Below are positions 1-8,978 of a DNA stretch of 64,000 bases, in pieces. Below the pieces are notes generated by a model that was not told the DNA's origin, made no database searches, and saw nothing but the letters and a program-made list of their open reading frames with translations. A program made the position numbers and the translations under genes. The first letter of the stretch is position 1. Every line of letters begins with the position of its first letter. Source of the stretch: Holophagaceae bacterium (lineage in GTDB: Bacteria > Acidobacteriota > Holophagae > Holophagales > Holophagaceae); contig JADJVL010000011.1 of the NCBI GenBank assembly GCA_016710635.1, positions 1 to 64,000 on the forward strand, in the 5' to 3' direction.

Positions 1-1608
1 CTGGTGCTGGCGCCGGAACTGGCGGTGCCGGGCTACCTGGCGGAGGACCGCCTCTGGGAGCCGGGGCTGCGGGCCCGCATCGAGGCCGAATCCGCCCGCC
101 TGGCCTCCCTGAGCGGCGCCGTGCCGCTGCTCTTCGGCACGAGTACGCCGGCGCCGTCGGGCCGGCTCTGGAACGAGCTCTGGTGGTGCGAAAAGGGCGT
201 GCTGCGCCAGACCATCCGCAAGCGGGCCCTGCCCCAGTACGACGTCTTCGACGAAGCGCGCTGGTTCGAGGCCTCCACGGACGCGCCGCCCCTCCTGGAC
301 TTCGGCGGGCACCGCATCGGCATCAGCATCTGCGAGGACCTCTGGGCGGATCCCTCCCTCAGCAACGCGCCGGTGACCTACGCGGCGGATCCCATTTCGG
401 ACCTGGCCCGCAAGGGCGCGACGCTGATCCTCAACGCGTCGGCGAGCCCGGGGAATCTCGGCAGCTACATGCCCCCCGGCCGCAGCGCGCCGTGGGCCGT
501 GCCGTCCAAGGCCCAGCAGCGCCGCAGGCTCATCGCGGGTCTCGCGGCGAAGCACGGCATTCCCGTGGTCTACGGTTCCCGGGTGGGCGCGGAGAGCTGG
601 CTGCTCTTCGATGGCGGCTCGGGCCTCGCCCAGCCCGACGGATCCTGGCAGGACGGTCCCGCGTTCGTGGAGGCGGCCCTCATGGTGGACACGGAGGCGC
701 CGGGGACGCGGTGGCCGGAGGACCTTTCCGAAGGCGACTGGCTGCGCCAGGCCCTGGTGATGGGGATCCGCGGCAACGCCCGGAAGCAGGGCCTCGAAGG
801 CCTGGTGATCGGCCTCAGCGGCGGCATCGACAGCGCGGTGGCGGCGGCGCTCGCGGCGGAGGCCCTCGGGCCCGAGCGGGTGCTGGGGGCGGCGCTGCCC
901 ACGCGCTTCAGCAGCGCGGAAAGTCTCGAACTGGCCAGGGACCAGGCGGCGCGGCTGGGCCTGCCCTTCATGTCCGTGGATACGGATCTTCCCTTCAGTG
1001 GCGCGGCTGAGGCGCTGAAGGCGGCCCTGCCCGGACGGGAATTCTCCCTCACCGACGAGAACCTCCAGAGCCGTTGCCGGGCCATGCTGCTCCTGGCGCT
1101 CACCAGCGAGCCGGCCATCCATGCGCGCCTGCAGACGAAGCGGCTGGCGGTGCTGAACACCGGCAACAAGAGCGAGGCCGCCACCGGCTACTTCACCCTT
1201 TACGGCGATGGCATCGGCGCCTTCGGGCCTCTCGCCGACTGTCTCAAGGCGCGGATCTACCTGCTGGCCCGTCACCTCGGCGAAGCCATCACGCCGGGCA
1301 TCCTGAACCGCGTTCCTACGGCGGAGCTGAAGCCCGGTCAGACCGACGAAGCGAGCCTGCTGCCCTACGGCCAGCTGGACGCCATCCTGGCGGCGGTGAT
1401 CGAGGCCCAGCGGCCGGAGGCGGGGTTGGCGGAGGATCTCGCCTGCTTCCTGGATGGCGCCGAGCTCCAGAACGCGCGCACCAACCTGCCACGGATCCTC
1501 GGCCTCCTCCGGTCCACCGAGTTCAAGCGACGGCAGCTACCCTACGGCCTGAAGGTCAGCCCCAAGGCCTTCGGGATGGGACGGCGCATCCCCCTCACCG
1601 GGATCTGA
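1..1608 (+). CDS. nadE: glutamine-dependent NAD(+) synthetase, 5' end outside the window
   Basis: Catalyses the last step of NAD synthesis: ATP-dependent amidation of deamido-NAD, using ammonia released from glutamine. The frame is open from base 1, so the N-terminus lies upstream. An N-terminal nitrilase-type glutaminase domain shows the nucleophile Cys in ISICEDLW (codon at 331-333) and the lysine-bearing segment KRALPQYDVFDE. A synthetase domain follows with the pyrophosphate loop GLSGGIDSA at about 811-837 and the conserved stretch NTGNKSEAATGYFTLYGD. The two-domain order is typical of bacterial glutamine-dependent NadE. A GC hairpin at about 1624-1646 follows the stop and may end transcription. 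Confidence 0.95.
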   Translation: MVLAPELAVPGYLAEDRLWEPGLRARIEAESARLASLSGAVPLLFGTSTPAPSGRLWNELWWCEKGVLRQTIRKRALPQYDVFDEARWFEASTDAPPLLDFGGHRIGISICEDLWADPSLSNAPVTYAADPISDLARKGATLILNASASPGNLGSYMPPGRSAPWAVPSKAQQRRRLIAGLAAKHGIPVVYGSRVGAESWLLFDGGSGLAQPDGSWQDGPAFVEAALMVDTEAPGTRWPEDLSEGDWLRQALVMGIRGNARKQGLEGLVIGLSGGIDSAVAAALAAEALGPERVLGAALPTRFSSAESLELARDQAARLGLPFMSVDTDLPFSGAAEALKAALPGREFSLTDENLQSRCRAMLLLALTSEPAIHARLQTKRLAVLNTGNKSEAATGYFTLYGDGIGAFGPLADCLKARIYLLARHLGEAITPGILNRVPTAELKPGQTDEASLLPYGQLDAILAAVIEAQRPEAGLAEDLACFLDGAELQNARTNLPRILGLLRSTEFKRRQLPYGLKVSPKAFGMGRRIPLTGI

Positions 1609-1641
1609 GCGGCGTTCCCAAACCCGGCCCGGATTTCGGGG

Positions 1642-1727
<86 letters not shown>

Positions 1728-1763
1728 ATGGGTCCGATAGAGACCGATAGGTAGCGCATGGGC

Positions 1764-2107
1764 TCAAGTGGCCTGCTGGCCGTATCGCTCGATGTAGGGA
1801 CCGACCCGATCCTGCAACAGCTTGACCAGAGCCTCATCCATGTATTCGTACTCGTCCGGGATGTCGAGGCAGATGATCCGCTTCCCCTGGAGGAAGGGGC
1901 GGAACTTCTTGGAGAGCTTGTTCTGTTGAGCCTTTTCCATAACAAACAGGAAATCGGCCCATTCGATCAAGTCGCTGGATACCGGATTCACCGCATCCGG
2001 ATTCAGTCCGGCAGAGGCGACCTCGATGCCGGGCTGCCGAAGAACACCTTCTCGGCGGTGGGGCTCCGAAGCCGGTTCTGGCTGCAGATGAACAGGAATC
2101 GCTTCAT
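1764..2107 (-). pseudogene. low-molecular-weight protein tyrosine phosphatase-like gene, frameshifted
   Basis: Resembles the small predicted tyrosine phosphatases of about 105-110 residues (COG4551 type). The first part, from an ATG at 2107, encodes MKRFLFICSQNRLRSPTAEK, which contains the phosphate-binding loop C-x5-R-S. The rest (GIEVASAGLNPDAVNP, then SSDLIEWADFLFVMEK and the conserved end KRIICLDIPDEYEYMDEALV) is in another frame. The switch lies at about 2040-2042, shortly after the P-loop, and equals one lost or two gained bases. Otherwise the gene is full length and well conserved, so either a recent mutation or a sequence error is possible. It is convergent with the damaged tRNA gene. 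Confidence 0.75.
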
Positions 2108-2135
2108 CAGAGACCGCCTGAATTCTTGATATCGC

Positions 2136-2609
2136 CTACTTCTTCCCGAACTGCGCGTGCCACCGCACCACGCTGCCGTCCTTCCGTTCCATGAACCGCT
2201 CGAGCCCGGGCAGCTTCTGCATCTCGTTCTTCACGTCATCGGGGTTCAACGCGGGCGGCTTGACGTCGAAGGCGTCGCCGCTGAAGTGCTTGCTGAGCTT
2301 GCCGAGGGCCGGCAGGTCGAAGGCCTGGAGGGCTTCGAGGAGGCCGGCGGTGAGGTCGGCTTCGGTGATGGCGCCGGGGTTGGCTTCGATCCACTCCTGG
2401 CAGGCGCGCTTGACGGAGCAGTCCTTGTAGCCGGTGGCGATGAAGTCCCGCTGGAGCTGGGTGTTCCGGGCCATGGCCCGGGCCTGGTCCTCCCGCGTGC
2501 GCCGTCCGGAGGTGATCTGCACGGAGGGGTAGCGCGACTTCAGGAATTCCGCGGCGCGCCGGGCGGCGGGGCTCAGGTCCAGGGCATCGATGTCGGCGAA
2601 CTTGCCCAA
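2136..2609 (-). CDS. M15-family D-Ala-D-Ala carboxypeptidase-like protein
   Basis: A small protein with the zinc-peptidase signature of the M15 (VanY/DacA-like) family: ITSGRRTREDQ (the SGxR element), then KHFSGDAFDV (HxxGxAxD, two zinc ligands plus Asp), and near the C-terminus VRWHAQF (WH, the third zinc ligand). Such enzymes trim the D-Ala-D-Ala end of cell-wall peptides. No signal peptide is evident. The start is uncertain: a TTG at 2609 with GGAG eight bases upstream is used here. A GTG at 2678 would add 23 residues of unremarkable sequence and come within 54 bases of the divergent gene. Confidence 0.6.
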   Translation of the reverse strand: MGKFADIDALDLSPAARRAAEFLKSRYPSVQITSGRRTREDQARAMARNTQLQRDFIATGYKDCSVKRACQEWIEANPGAITEADLTAGLLEALQAFDLPALGKLSKHFSGDAFDVKPPALNPDDVKNEMQKLPGLERFMERKDGSVVRWHAQFGKK

Positions 2610-2732
2610 GGCGGGGCTCCAAGAAATCTCTCTTCCGAATCTGACGGAAGGCGCCCCCGGGCGCAACCAATTGCGCACCCTCGCAAGGCGAGGAAAGGGC
2701 TGCTAGGCTTCGTTTCGATCCCCGGAGTCCCC

Positions 2733-4610
2733 ATGCGCCGCGCCGCCTTCGCCGCCCTCCTGCCGAGCCTGCTGGCCGCCCAGGGCCTGGACTACGTCAA
2801 GGAGCACTACGCCAAGCGTGAGGTGCTGATCCCCATGCGGGACGGCCGGAAGCTCTTCACCGCCATCTACACCCCAAAGGAAGCCGGCAGGACCTACCCG
2901 GTGATGCTGAACCGCACCCCGTACAGCGTCGCGCCCTACGGCGAGGACAAGTTCAGGAGCGACCTTGGCCCCTCGCCCCTCTTCGGCAAGGAAGGCTTCA
3001 TCTTCGTCTACCAGGACGTGCGAGGCCGGCTGATGAGCGAAGGCGACTTCGTGAACATGACGCCCCACCTCGAGGTGAAGAAAGGTCCCACCGACATCGA
3101 CGAAAGCAGCGACACCTTCGACACCATCGATTGGCTCCTCAAGAACGCGCCGGGTAACAACGGCCGCGTGGGGCAGTGGGGCATCAGCTATCCGGGCTTC
3201 TACACGGCCGCCGGCATGATCGACGCCCATCCCGCCCTGAAGGCCGCCAGCCCCCAGGCGCCGGTCACCGACTGGTTCACAGGGGACGATTTCCACCGCA
3301 ACGGCGCCCTCTGGCTGCCCCACGCCTTCAACTTCATGATGAACTTCGGCCAGGCCCGGCCCAAGCCCACCAGCGCCTGGCCCACGCCCTACGACCACGG
3401 CACCGCGGACGGCTACGCCTTCTTCCAGGCCATGGGCGGCCTGGGCCACAGCAACGACGGGAAGTACGCCGGCCATCGCATTGCGTTCTGGACCGAGATG
3501 CTGGCCCACCCCACCTTCGACGCCTTCTGGCAGGCGCGGAACCTGCGCCCCCACCTGAAGGGCGTCAAGCCCGCCGTCCTCACCGTGGGCGGCTGGTTCG
3601 ACGCGGAGAACCTCTTCGGGGCCCTCCAGGTCCACCAGGCCCTGCAGCGCCAGTCCGCCGCCACGGACAGCCGGCTGGTCATGGGCCCCTGGGTCCACGG
3701 CGGCTGGGCCCGCACCGGCGGCGACCGCCTCGGCGACGTGCGCTTCGGCTCCAAGACCAGCGAGACCTACCAGGCGGAGATCGAATTCCCCTTCTTCATG
3801 CACCACCTGAAGGACGCCCCGGATCCCAAGCTCCCGAAGGCCTCGGTCTTCGAGACGGGCACCAACGCCTGGCGCCGGCTCGACGCCTGGCCGCCCCCGG
3901 AGGCGAAACGGAAGGCCGTCTACCTGGACGCCGCCGGCCGCCTCGCCTGGAGCGCCCCCGCCGCCAAGGGCGCGGACAGCTACGTTTCCGATCCCCGCAA
4001 GCCCGTGCCCTTCTGGAACGGCATCGACATCGGCATGCCCAAGGAATACATGGTGGCCGACCAGCGCTTCGTGGCTGGCCGCCCGGACGTGCTGGTCTTC
4101 GACGGCGGCGTCCTTGCGGAGGACCTCACCGTGGCCGGGCCCATCCAGGTCCACCTCGTCGCCAGCACCACGGGCACGGACGCGGACTTCGTGGTGAAGG
4201 TCATCGATGTCTATCCGGACGAGTTCAAGGATCCGGAGGCCAAGCCCACGGGCAATCCCTTCGAGTCGAAGCACAGCAGGCTCGGCGGCATGCAGCAGCT
4301 GGTGCGCGGCGAGGTGATGCGGGGCAAGTACCGCAACTCCCTGTCGAAGCCCCAGCCCTTCAAGCCTGGCGTGGCGACGGCGGTGGACTACGCCCTCAAC
4401 GACGTCTTCCACACCTTCAAGAAGGGCCACCGGCTCATGGTCCAGGTGCAGAGCACCTGGTTCCCCCTGATGGACCTGAACCCCCAGCAGTTCATGGACA
4501 TCGGCAAGTCGACGGAGCGGGATTTCCGCGCCGCCACCATCCGCATCCACCGGGGCGGGGCCAGCGGCTCTCGTCTCGTGCTGCCGGTGTTGCCGACGAC
4601 GGGCCGCTGA
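2733..4610 (+). CDS. CocE/NonD family hydrolase (exported alpha/beta-hydrolase, S15-like)
   Basis: 625 residues beginning MRRAAFAALLPSLLAAQG, a short signal peptide, so probably periplasmic. Domain order follows the X-Pro dipeptidyl-peptidase/CocE family: an alpha/beta-hydrolase domain starting near REVLIPMRDGRKLFTAIYTP, with a nucleophile elbow GQWGISYPGF (Gly-x-Ser-Tyr-x-Gly), and a C-terminal jelly-roll domain (VAGPIQVHLVASTTGTDADF to the end). Known members cleave acyl or amide bonds in peptides, cocaine or glutaryl-7-ACA; the substrate here is unknown. The ATG at 2733 is chosen because it opens the signal peptide. It is divergent from the M15-like gene. Confidence 0.9.
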   Translation: MRRAAFAALLPSLLAAQGLDYVKEHYAKREVLIPMRDGRKLFTAIYTPKEAGRTYPVMLNRTPYSVAPYGEDKFRSDLGPSPLFGKEGFIFVYQDVRGRLMSEGDFVNMTPHLEVKKGPTDIDESSDTFDTIDWLLKNAPGNNGRVGQWGISYPGFYTAAGMIDAHPALKAASPQAPVTDWFTGDDFHRNGALWLPHAFNFMMNFGQARPKPTSAWPTPYDHGTADGYAFFQAMGGLGHSNDGKYAGHRIAFWTEMLAHPTFDAFWQARNLRPHLKGVKPAVLTVGGWFDAENLFGALQVHQALQRQSAATDSRLVMGPWVHGGWARTGGDRLGDVRFGSKTSETYQAEIEFPFFMHHLKDAPDPKLPKASVFETGTNAWRRLDAWPPPEAKRKAVYLDAAGRLAWSAPAAKGADSYVSDPRKPVPFWNGIDIGMPKEYMVADQRFVAGRPDVLVFDGGVLAEDLTVAGPIQVHLVASTTGTDADFVVKVIDVYPDEFKDPEAKPTGNPFESKHSRLGGMQQLVRGEVMRGKYRNSLSKPQPFKPGVATAVDYALNDVFHTFKKGHRLMVQVQSTWFPLMDLNPQQFMDIGKSTERDFRAATIRIHRGGASGSRLVLPVLPTTGR

Positions 4611-4616
4611 GCCCCG

Positions 4617-5288
4617 TCAGATCGTAAGTTCGCTGATGCGCCCATCGTCGCTCAGGGGCGCCTGACTCGATTCGCCGGTGAGGGAGCGGAACTGCCCGGC
4701 CCCGGCATCGTAGGCGAACACTTCCCCGGTCTCGATCTTGTAGACCCACCCGTGCAGGTGCAGGCGACCCGAGGCCATGCCCGCGGCGACCGCCGGGTGG
4801 CTGCGGAGGTTGCCCAGCTGGACGAGGACATTCTCCTCCACCGCGGCGGTGAGGCGGGGACCCGCCTCGAGGTGGCCGTAGTTCCCGTCGATGATGGCCT
4901 TGGTTTGTCCGGCGTGGAGGAGCCAGTCCCGGCAGGCGGGCAGGTGCTCCAGCCGCTCGGGGTGGAGCAGGGCGTGCATGGCGCCGCAGCCCGAGTGCCC
5001 GCAGACGATAATGTCCTTCACGTTCAGGGCCGCCACGGCGAATTCGATGGTGGCCGCTTCGCCGCCGCGGTGCTCGTCGTAGAGGGGCACCAGGTTGCCG
5101 GCGTTGCGCAGGATGAACAGTTCGCCGGGCAGGGTCTGGGTGATGAGATTGGGATTGATGCGGCTGTCGGAACAGGTGACGAACAGGGTCTCCGGCGCCT
5201 GCCGCTCATGGAGCCGGGCGAAGAGCTCCTGGTGGGAGGCGAAGACCTCCCGCTGGAAATGGTGGATGCCGTCGACGAGCCTCTGCAT
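4617..5288 (-). CDS. can: beta-class carbonic anhydrase
   Basis: Zinc enzyme interconverting CO2 and bicarbonate in the cytoplasm. The beta-class motifs are visible: CSDSR (zinc Cys and the Asp-Arg dyad) about 40 residues in, and HSGCGAM (zinc His and Cys) about 60 residues later. Length, 223 residues, is normal for the family. The gene stands alone, convergent with the CocE-like hydrolase (6 bp between stops). Downstream is a long intergenic repeat. Confidence 0.95.
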   Translation of the reverse strand: MQRLVDGIHHFQREVFASHQELFARLHERQAPETLFVTCSDSRINPNLITQTLPGELFILRNAGNLVPLYDEHRGGEAATIEFAVAALNVKDIIVCGHSGCGAMHALLHPERLEHLPACRDWLLHAGQTKAIIDGNYGHLEAGPRLTAAVEENVLVQLGNLRSHPAVAAGMASGRLHLHGWVYKIETGEVFAYDAGAGQFRSLTGESSQAPLSDDGRISELTI

Positions 5289-5374
5289 GGCTTCAGGCTA
5301 GCGGGAGCGGGGGGGAGACTGGAGGCTTGAAATTTCAGAAGGATCCCGTCCGGCGTGATTGAACGGGCAGGGAG

Positions 5375-5760
5375 CACCGGGCGGCTCTTCCAGACCCGGC
5401 ATGCGACGCATCCCGTTCTGGCTTGCTGCGCTCGCGCTGCTGGGGCCATCCCCCGTTCCCATCCCATCCTGGGCTCGCTGCGCTCGCGTTGCGCCCGTGT
5501 TCGCCATGGCCCTCAGACCCCGGGCCATGGTGAACGCGGGCACCTTTTCAAGGTCAAGGTCAACGGCAAGGTCAACTTCAGGCCCCCACGCGCAGTCCCA
5601 CGCCCTTGACCTTGAACAAGGCACCCTTTCAGGTCGTGGTTCGCCCGCATTTGGCGAACCATGATCTGGAAGGGTGCGGCCAAGCGATAGCGCGGCAGGC
5701 TGGGTCGAGCAGCAGATCCCGTTGCCGTCCATCGAAGCAGCCGGGCCCCGGTGTTGCCAC
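5375..5760 (+). repeat. modular hairpin repeat, single copy (locus A, inverted relative to the 35-36 kb copies)
   Basis: This non-coding stretch between the carbonic anhydrase and ABC ATPase genes holds one copy of a repeat family seen again at 35329-36290. It carries two long hairpins: 5493-5512 with 5522-5541 (20 bp, two G-U pairs) and 5621-5645 with 5653-5677 (25 bp, three G-U pairs). Between them lie AAGGTCAAGGTCAA-type short repeats (5549-5575 and 5602-5615). Read on the minus strand, the segment after the second hairpin matches the TGCCGCGCTATCGCTTG-containing framework of the 35 kb copies. A degenerate extra end may lie at about 5400-5445. I see no gene here. Confidence 0.75.
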
Positions 5761-5765
5761 TTCCC

Positions 5766-6512
5766 CTACAGGCTGAGGTTCGCCATGTGCTGCTCCGAGG
5801 TGATCGGAACATTGGGCTCGTCGTGGATGATCTTGCCGTCCCGCAGCTTCACGATGCGGTGGGCGTGGCGGGCGATGTCCTCCTCGTGGGTGACGAGGAT
5901 GATGGTGTTGCCCCGCTGGAAGAGCTGTTCGAAGAGATCCATGATCTCGATGCTGGTCTTGGAATCCAGGGCGCCGGTGGGCTCGTCCGCCAGGAGGATG
6001 GAGGGGTCGTTGACCAGGGCCCGGGCGATGGCCACGCGCTGGCGCTGGCCGCCGGAGAGCTGGTTGGGCATGTGGTCGGCGCGGGTGCCGAGGCCCACGT
6101 TCTCCAGGGCCTTGTGGGCCTTGGCGTGGCGTTCCGTGGGGCTGTCCCCGGCGTAGATGAGGGGCAGTTCGACGTTCTGCAGCGCCGTGGTGCGGGCCAG
6201 CAGGTTGAAGGTCTGGAAGACGAAGCCGATCTCCTCGTTGCGGATCTGGGCCAGCTCGTCGTCGCTCATGCCGCTCGCCAGCTTGCCGTTCAGTTCGTAG
6301 GTCCCCTGGGTGGGCGAATCCAGGCAGCCGATGACGTTCATCATCGTGGATTTGCCGGATCCCGAGGGGCCCATGATGGCGATGTACTCGCCCCTGGCGA
6401 TGTCCAGGTCCACTCCGTCCAGGGCGCGGACCTCCATGTCGCCCATCTGATAGACCTTGGTGATGCTGCGGAGCCGGATCAGGGGCGCGTCGTTCGCAGG
6501 GACATCGGGCAT
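5766..6512 (-). CDS. ABC transporter ATP-binding protein, LolD/MacB type
   Basis: Cytoplasmic ATPase subunit of an ABC transporter, closest in style to LolD/MacB/FtsE-type subunits, which work with membrane proteins in lipoprotein release or efflux. Motifs: Walker A MGPSGSGKST, Q-loop FVFQTFNLL, signature LSGGQRQRVA, Walker B ILLADEPTGALD, and H-loop LVTHEED. ATG 6512 is preferred because CGAGG lies just upstream; tandem ATGs at 6533/6530 would add seven residues without a clear ribosome site. No permease gene is adjacent, which is unusual for this subfamily. It follows the MFS gene on the same strand with a gap of about 80 bp. Confidence 0.9.
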   Translation of the reverse strand: MPDVPANDAPLIRLRSITKVYQMGDMEVRALDGVDLDIARGEYIAIMGPSGSGKSTMMNVIGCLDSPTQGTYELNGKLASGMSDDELAQIRNEEIGFVFQTFNLLARTTALQNVELPLIYAGDSPTERHAKAHKALENVGLGTRADHMPNQLSGGQRQRVAIARALVNDPSILLADEPTGALDSKTSIEIMDLFEQLFQRGNTIILVTHEEDIARHAHRIVKLRDGKIIHDEPNVPITSEQHMANLSL

Positions 6513-6591
6513 GGGTACCTCGTAAGACATCATAATGGGCCACAGACCCTGGAAGGGACTAGGGGTGTTTCGTCCGGGGAGGGCGGATCGT

Positions 6592-7812
6592 TTAGGCGGG
6601 AGGGTGGACCGCCGGTTCCCGGCGCCAGGCGGCGAAGGCCAGGAGCGCCGCCACCACGAGGATGCAGCCCTGGCCCCCCAGCACCCAGCGGGCTCCGGAA
6701 GGGCCCAGGGCCTGGGCGATCTCTCCCGCCGCCAGGTTGCCCAGAGGGGTGATGCCGATGATGGCGATGAGATAGATGGCGTTCAGCCGGCCCCGCAGGG
6801 CCGGGGGGGACCACGCCATCACCATGCCGCTCATGGTGGAAACGAAGGTGGCCTGGACGAAGCCCATGGCGGCGAAGACCACCGGGGCCAGGAAGCGGTG
6901 GGGCAGGGCGCCCAGCAGGATCAGGCCCACCCCGAAGAGGCCGAAGGCCCGGATGATCCGGCGCAAGGGGTCCCCGCCCTTGCGATCCCGGGCCACCCGG
7001 AGGCCGCCGAGGACCGCGCCGATGCCGAAGGCCGAGAGCAGGCCCGCCACCCCGCGTTCGCCCAGGCCCAGCTGATGCGCGCCGTAGACCGGCAGCAGGG
7101 CGAAGTAGCCCCAGGCGAACAGTCCCGCCACGGCTCCGAGGAGCACGATGGTGCGCAGGCCCGTGTGGGTTCGAAGCACTGCCCAGCCTTCCCGGTAGGT
7201 GCGCGTCTCGCCGCTCTCCACGCGGGAGCTGCGCACCGACAGGTGCCGGGATACCCACACCAGGGGCAGGAAGGTGAGGGCGTTCAGGGCGAAATTGCCC
7301 GCGGCGCCGAACACGGGGAAGAGCAGCGCCGCCACCGTGGGCCCGAGGATGCGGCTGAGGTTGAACTGGGCGCCCATGAGCCCCATGGCCGCAGGAGCCT
7401 GCTCGGGACCCGCGAGGTCCGCAACCAGGCTGTGGCCGAGGGTCATGGCCAGGGCGCCGCCGAGGCCGCTGGCGAGGGCGAAGAAGACGAGGCCGTGGAG
7501 GCCGAGCCAGCCCCTGAGGGCGAGCAGGGCCATGGACACCGCCAGGGCCATGAGCCAGAGCTGGGCCAAGGCCATGGCCTTGGGCCGGTCGAGGTGATCG
7601 GCGATCCACCCGCCGAGGGGAATGAAGACCAGGGTGGCGAGGCCGGAACTGAACGCGAGGCGCCCGCCCCAGCGGGCGGCCTCGCCGCCCGCCAGGCTGA
7701 GGGTGAGCCACTGCTCCGTGAAGATCTGCATCCAGTTCCCGATGTTCGAGACCAGGGCCGCGAGGAGGAACAGGCGCAGGTTCCTGGCCTTCCAGATCGG
7801 GGCCGCGCTCAC
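6592..7812 (-). CDS. MFS transporter (EntS-like, MFS_3 type)
   Basis: 406-residue inner-membrane secondary transporter with about 12 hydrophobic segments. The start NLRLFLLAALVSNIGNWMQ and the loop GGWIADHLDRPKAMAL (MFS A-motif) resemble the enterobactin-exporter/MFS_3 subgroup. The GTG start at 7812 overlaps the upstream thiolase stop (GTGA), implying translational coupling. An ATG farther upstream in the same frame would add low-complexity Gly/Pro/Arg sequence overlapping the thiolase, so it is rejected. Substrate unknown; the neighbour suggests an acyl or small organic compound, but that is inference. Confidence 0.88.
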   Translation of the reverse strand: MSAAPIWKARNLRLFLLAALVSNIGNWMQIFTEQWLTLSLAGGEAARWGGRLAFSSGLATLVFIPLGGWIADHLDRPKAMALAQLWLMALAVSMALLALRGWLGLHGLVFFALASGLGGALAMTLGHSLVADLAGPEQAPAAMGLMGAQFNLSRILGPTVAALLFPVFGAAGNFALNALTFLPLVWVSRHLSVRSSRVESGETRTYREGWAVLRTHTGLRTIVLLGAVAGLFAWGYFALLPVYGAHQLGLGERGVAGLLSAFGIGAVLGGLRVARDRKGGDPLRRIIRAFGLFGVGLILLGALPHRFLAPVVFAAMGFVQATFVSTMSGMVMAWSPPALRGRLNAIYLIAIIGITPLGNLAAGEIAQALGPSGARWVLGGQGCILVVAALLAFAAWRREPAVHPPA

Positions 7813-8978
7813 GGGTCCGCCTCGAGGAGCAGGGCCAGGCCCAGTCCGCCGCCGATCCCCAGGGTCGCCACCCCCAGGCCGCCGCCCCGGAGGCGCAGCT
7901 GGTGGAGGAGGGTCACCACGATGCGGGCCCCGGAGGCGCCGATGGGATGGCCCAGGGCCACGGCCCCGCCCGCCGGGTTCAACCGTTCGAGGGGCAAGCA
8001 AAGCTGCCGCGCGCAGAGCAGAACCTGGGCGGCGAAGGCCTCGTTGAGCTCCCAGAGATTGATGTCGGCCACCGCCAGCCCATGGCGGGCCAGGAGCCGC
8101 TGCACCGCTGGGACTGGGGCCTCGCCCATGTCGAGGGGATCCACCGCCGCCGCCTCCCAACCGAGGATGCGCCCCAGCACCGGGGCGTCACCTTGGAACG
8201 CTTCCCGGGCCAGCAGGATCGCGGCGGCCCCGTCGGCCAGGGCCGAAGCGTTCCCGGCGGTGATGGTGCCGTCCGGCCCGAAGACCGGCGGCAGCGCCGC
8301 GAGGGCTGCCAGCGTGTCGCCGGGGCGGACGCATTCATCCGCGGCGAGCTGGGGCAGGGGCAGGAGTTCCCGGCGGAAGTCCGCCGCCGCGGCCTTCCGG
8401 TGGCTGGCCAGGGCGAAAGCATCCGCATCGGCCCTCGAGACGCCGTGCCGCGCCGCCAGCCGCTCCACGGTCTCCCCCATGAGGAGGCCCGTCACGGGGC
8501 AGCGCAGGCCGTCCTGGATCATCACGTCCGGGACCTCGCGGTGGCCCATGCGCAGGCCCTTGCGCAGGCCGAGGAGCAGGTGGGGCGTGTCGGACATGGC
8601 CTCGCTGCCGCCGGCGAGGATGGCCCCCTCGAAACCCAGGGCCAGGGCCTCCGCCCCGTGGATCAGGGCCTGCAGGCTGGAGCCGCAGGCCATGTTCACC
8701 GTGCTGGCGAAGCAGGCCTGCCCAAGCCCCGCCCGGAGGGCGATGGTACGGGCGGGGTTCATGCCCTGGGAATGGCTTCGGGCCATGCCCCAGAAAACGC
8801 GCCGGATTTCCGGCAGCGCCGGGTCCTGGGCCAGGCGGGCCACGGCTTCCACCCCCAGGCCCACCGCGCCCAGACCCGCCAGGGCTCCGAGATACCGGCC
8901 CTGGGGCAGGCGGCCCGCCGCCAGGATCAGCACCGGCCCTGCCCCGCCTTCGGAGGAACCGGGCCTGCCCGGGATCAC
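7809..8978 (-). CDS. thiolase-family protein (acetyl-CoA acetyltransferase-like) lacking the second catalytic Cys
   Basis: 389 residues with thiolase fold motifs: nucleophile region STVNMACGSSLQALIHGAEA, AGGSEAMSDTPHLL, NEAFAAQVLLC, and GHPIGASGARI with the catalytic His. In normal thiolases the C-terminus reads CIGGG, where the Cys is the acid/base. Here it is VATLGIGGGLG, with a GGG glycine codon in that place. The protein may be a degradative-type thiolase with altered chemistry or a non-condensing member of the family. The GTG start at 8978 overlaps the stop of the upstream YdcF gene (GTGA). Longer upstream starts lie in Ala/Pro-rich sequence that is the neighbour's reading frame. Confidence 0.85.
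   Translation of the reverse strand: MIPGRPGSSEGGAGPVLILAAGRLPQGRYLGALAGLGAVGLGVEAVARLAQDPALPEIRRVFWGMARSHSQGMNPARTIALRAGLGQACFASTVNMACGSSLQALIHGAEALALGFEGAILAGGSEAMSDTPHLLLGLRKGLRMGHREVPDVMIQDGLRCPVTGLLMGETVERLAARHGVSRADADAFALASHRKAAAADFRRELLPLPQLAADECVRPGDTLAALAALPPVFGPDGTITAGNASALADGAAAILLAREAFQGDAPVLGRILGWEAAAVDPLDMGEAPVPAVQRLLARHGLAVADINLWELNEAFAAQVLLCARQLCLPLERLNPAGGAVALGHPIGASGARIVVTLLHQLRLRGGGLGVATLGIGGGLGLALLLEADP

Noticed and set aside
2703..4550. 615-residue antisense frame opposite the CocE-like gene
   Set aside because: Val/Gly/His-rich shadow typical of reverse frames in high-GC genes.
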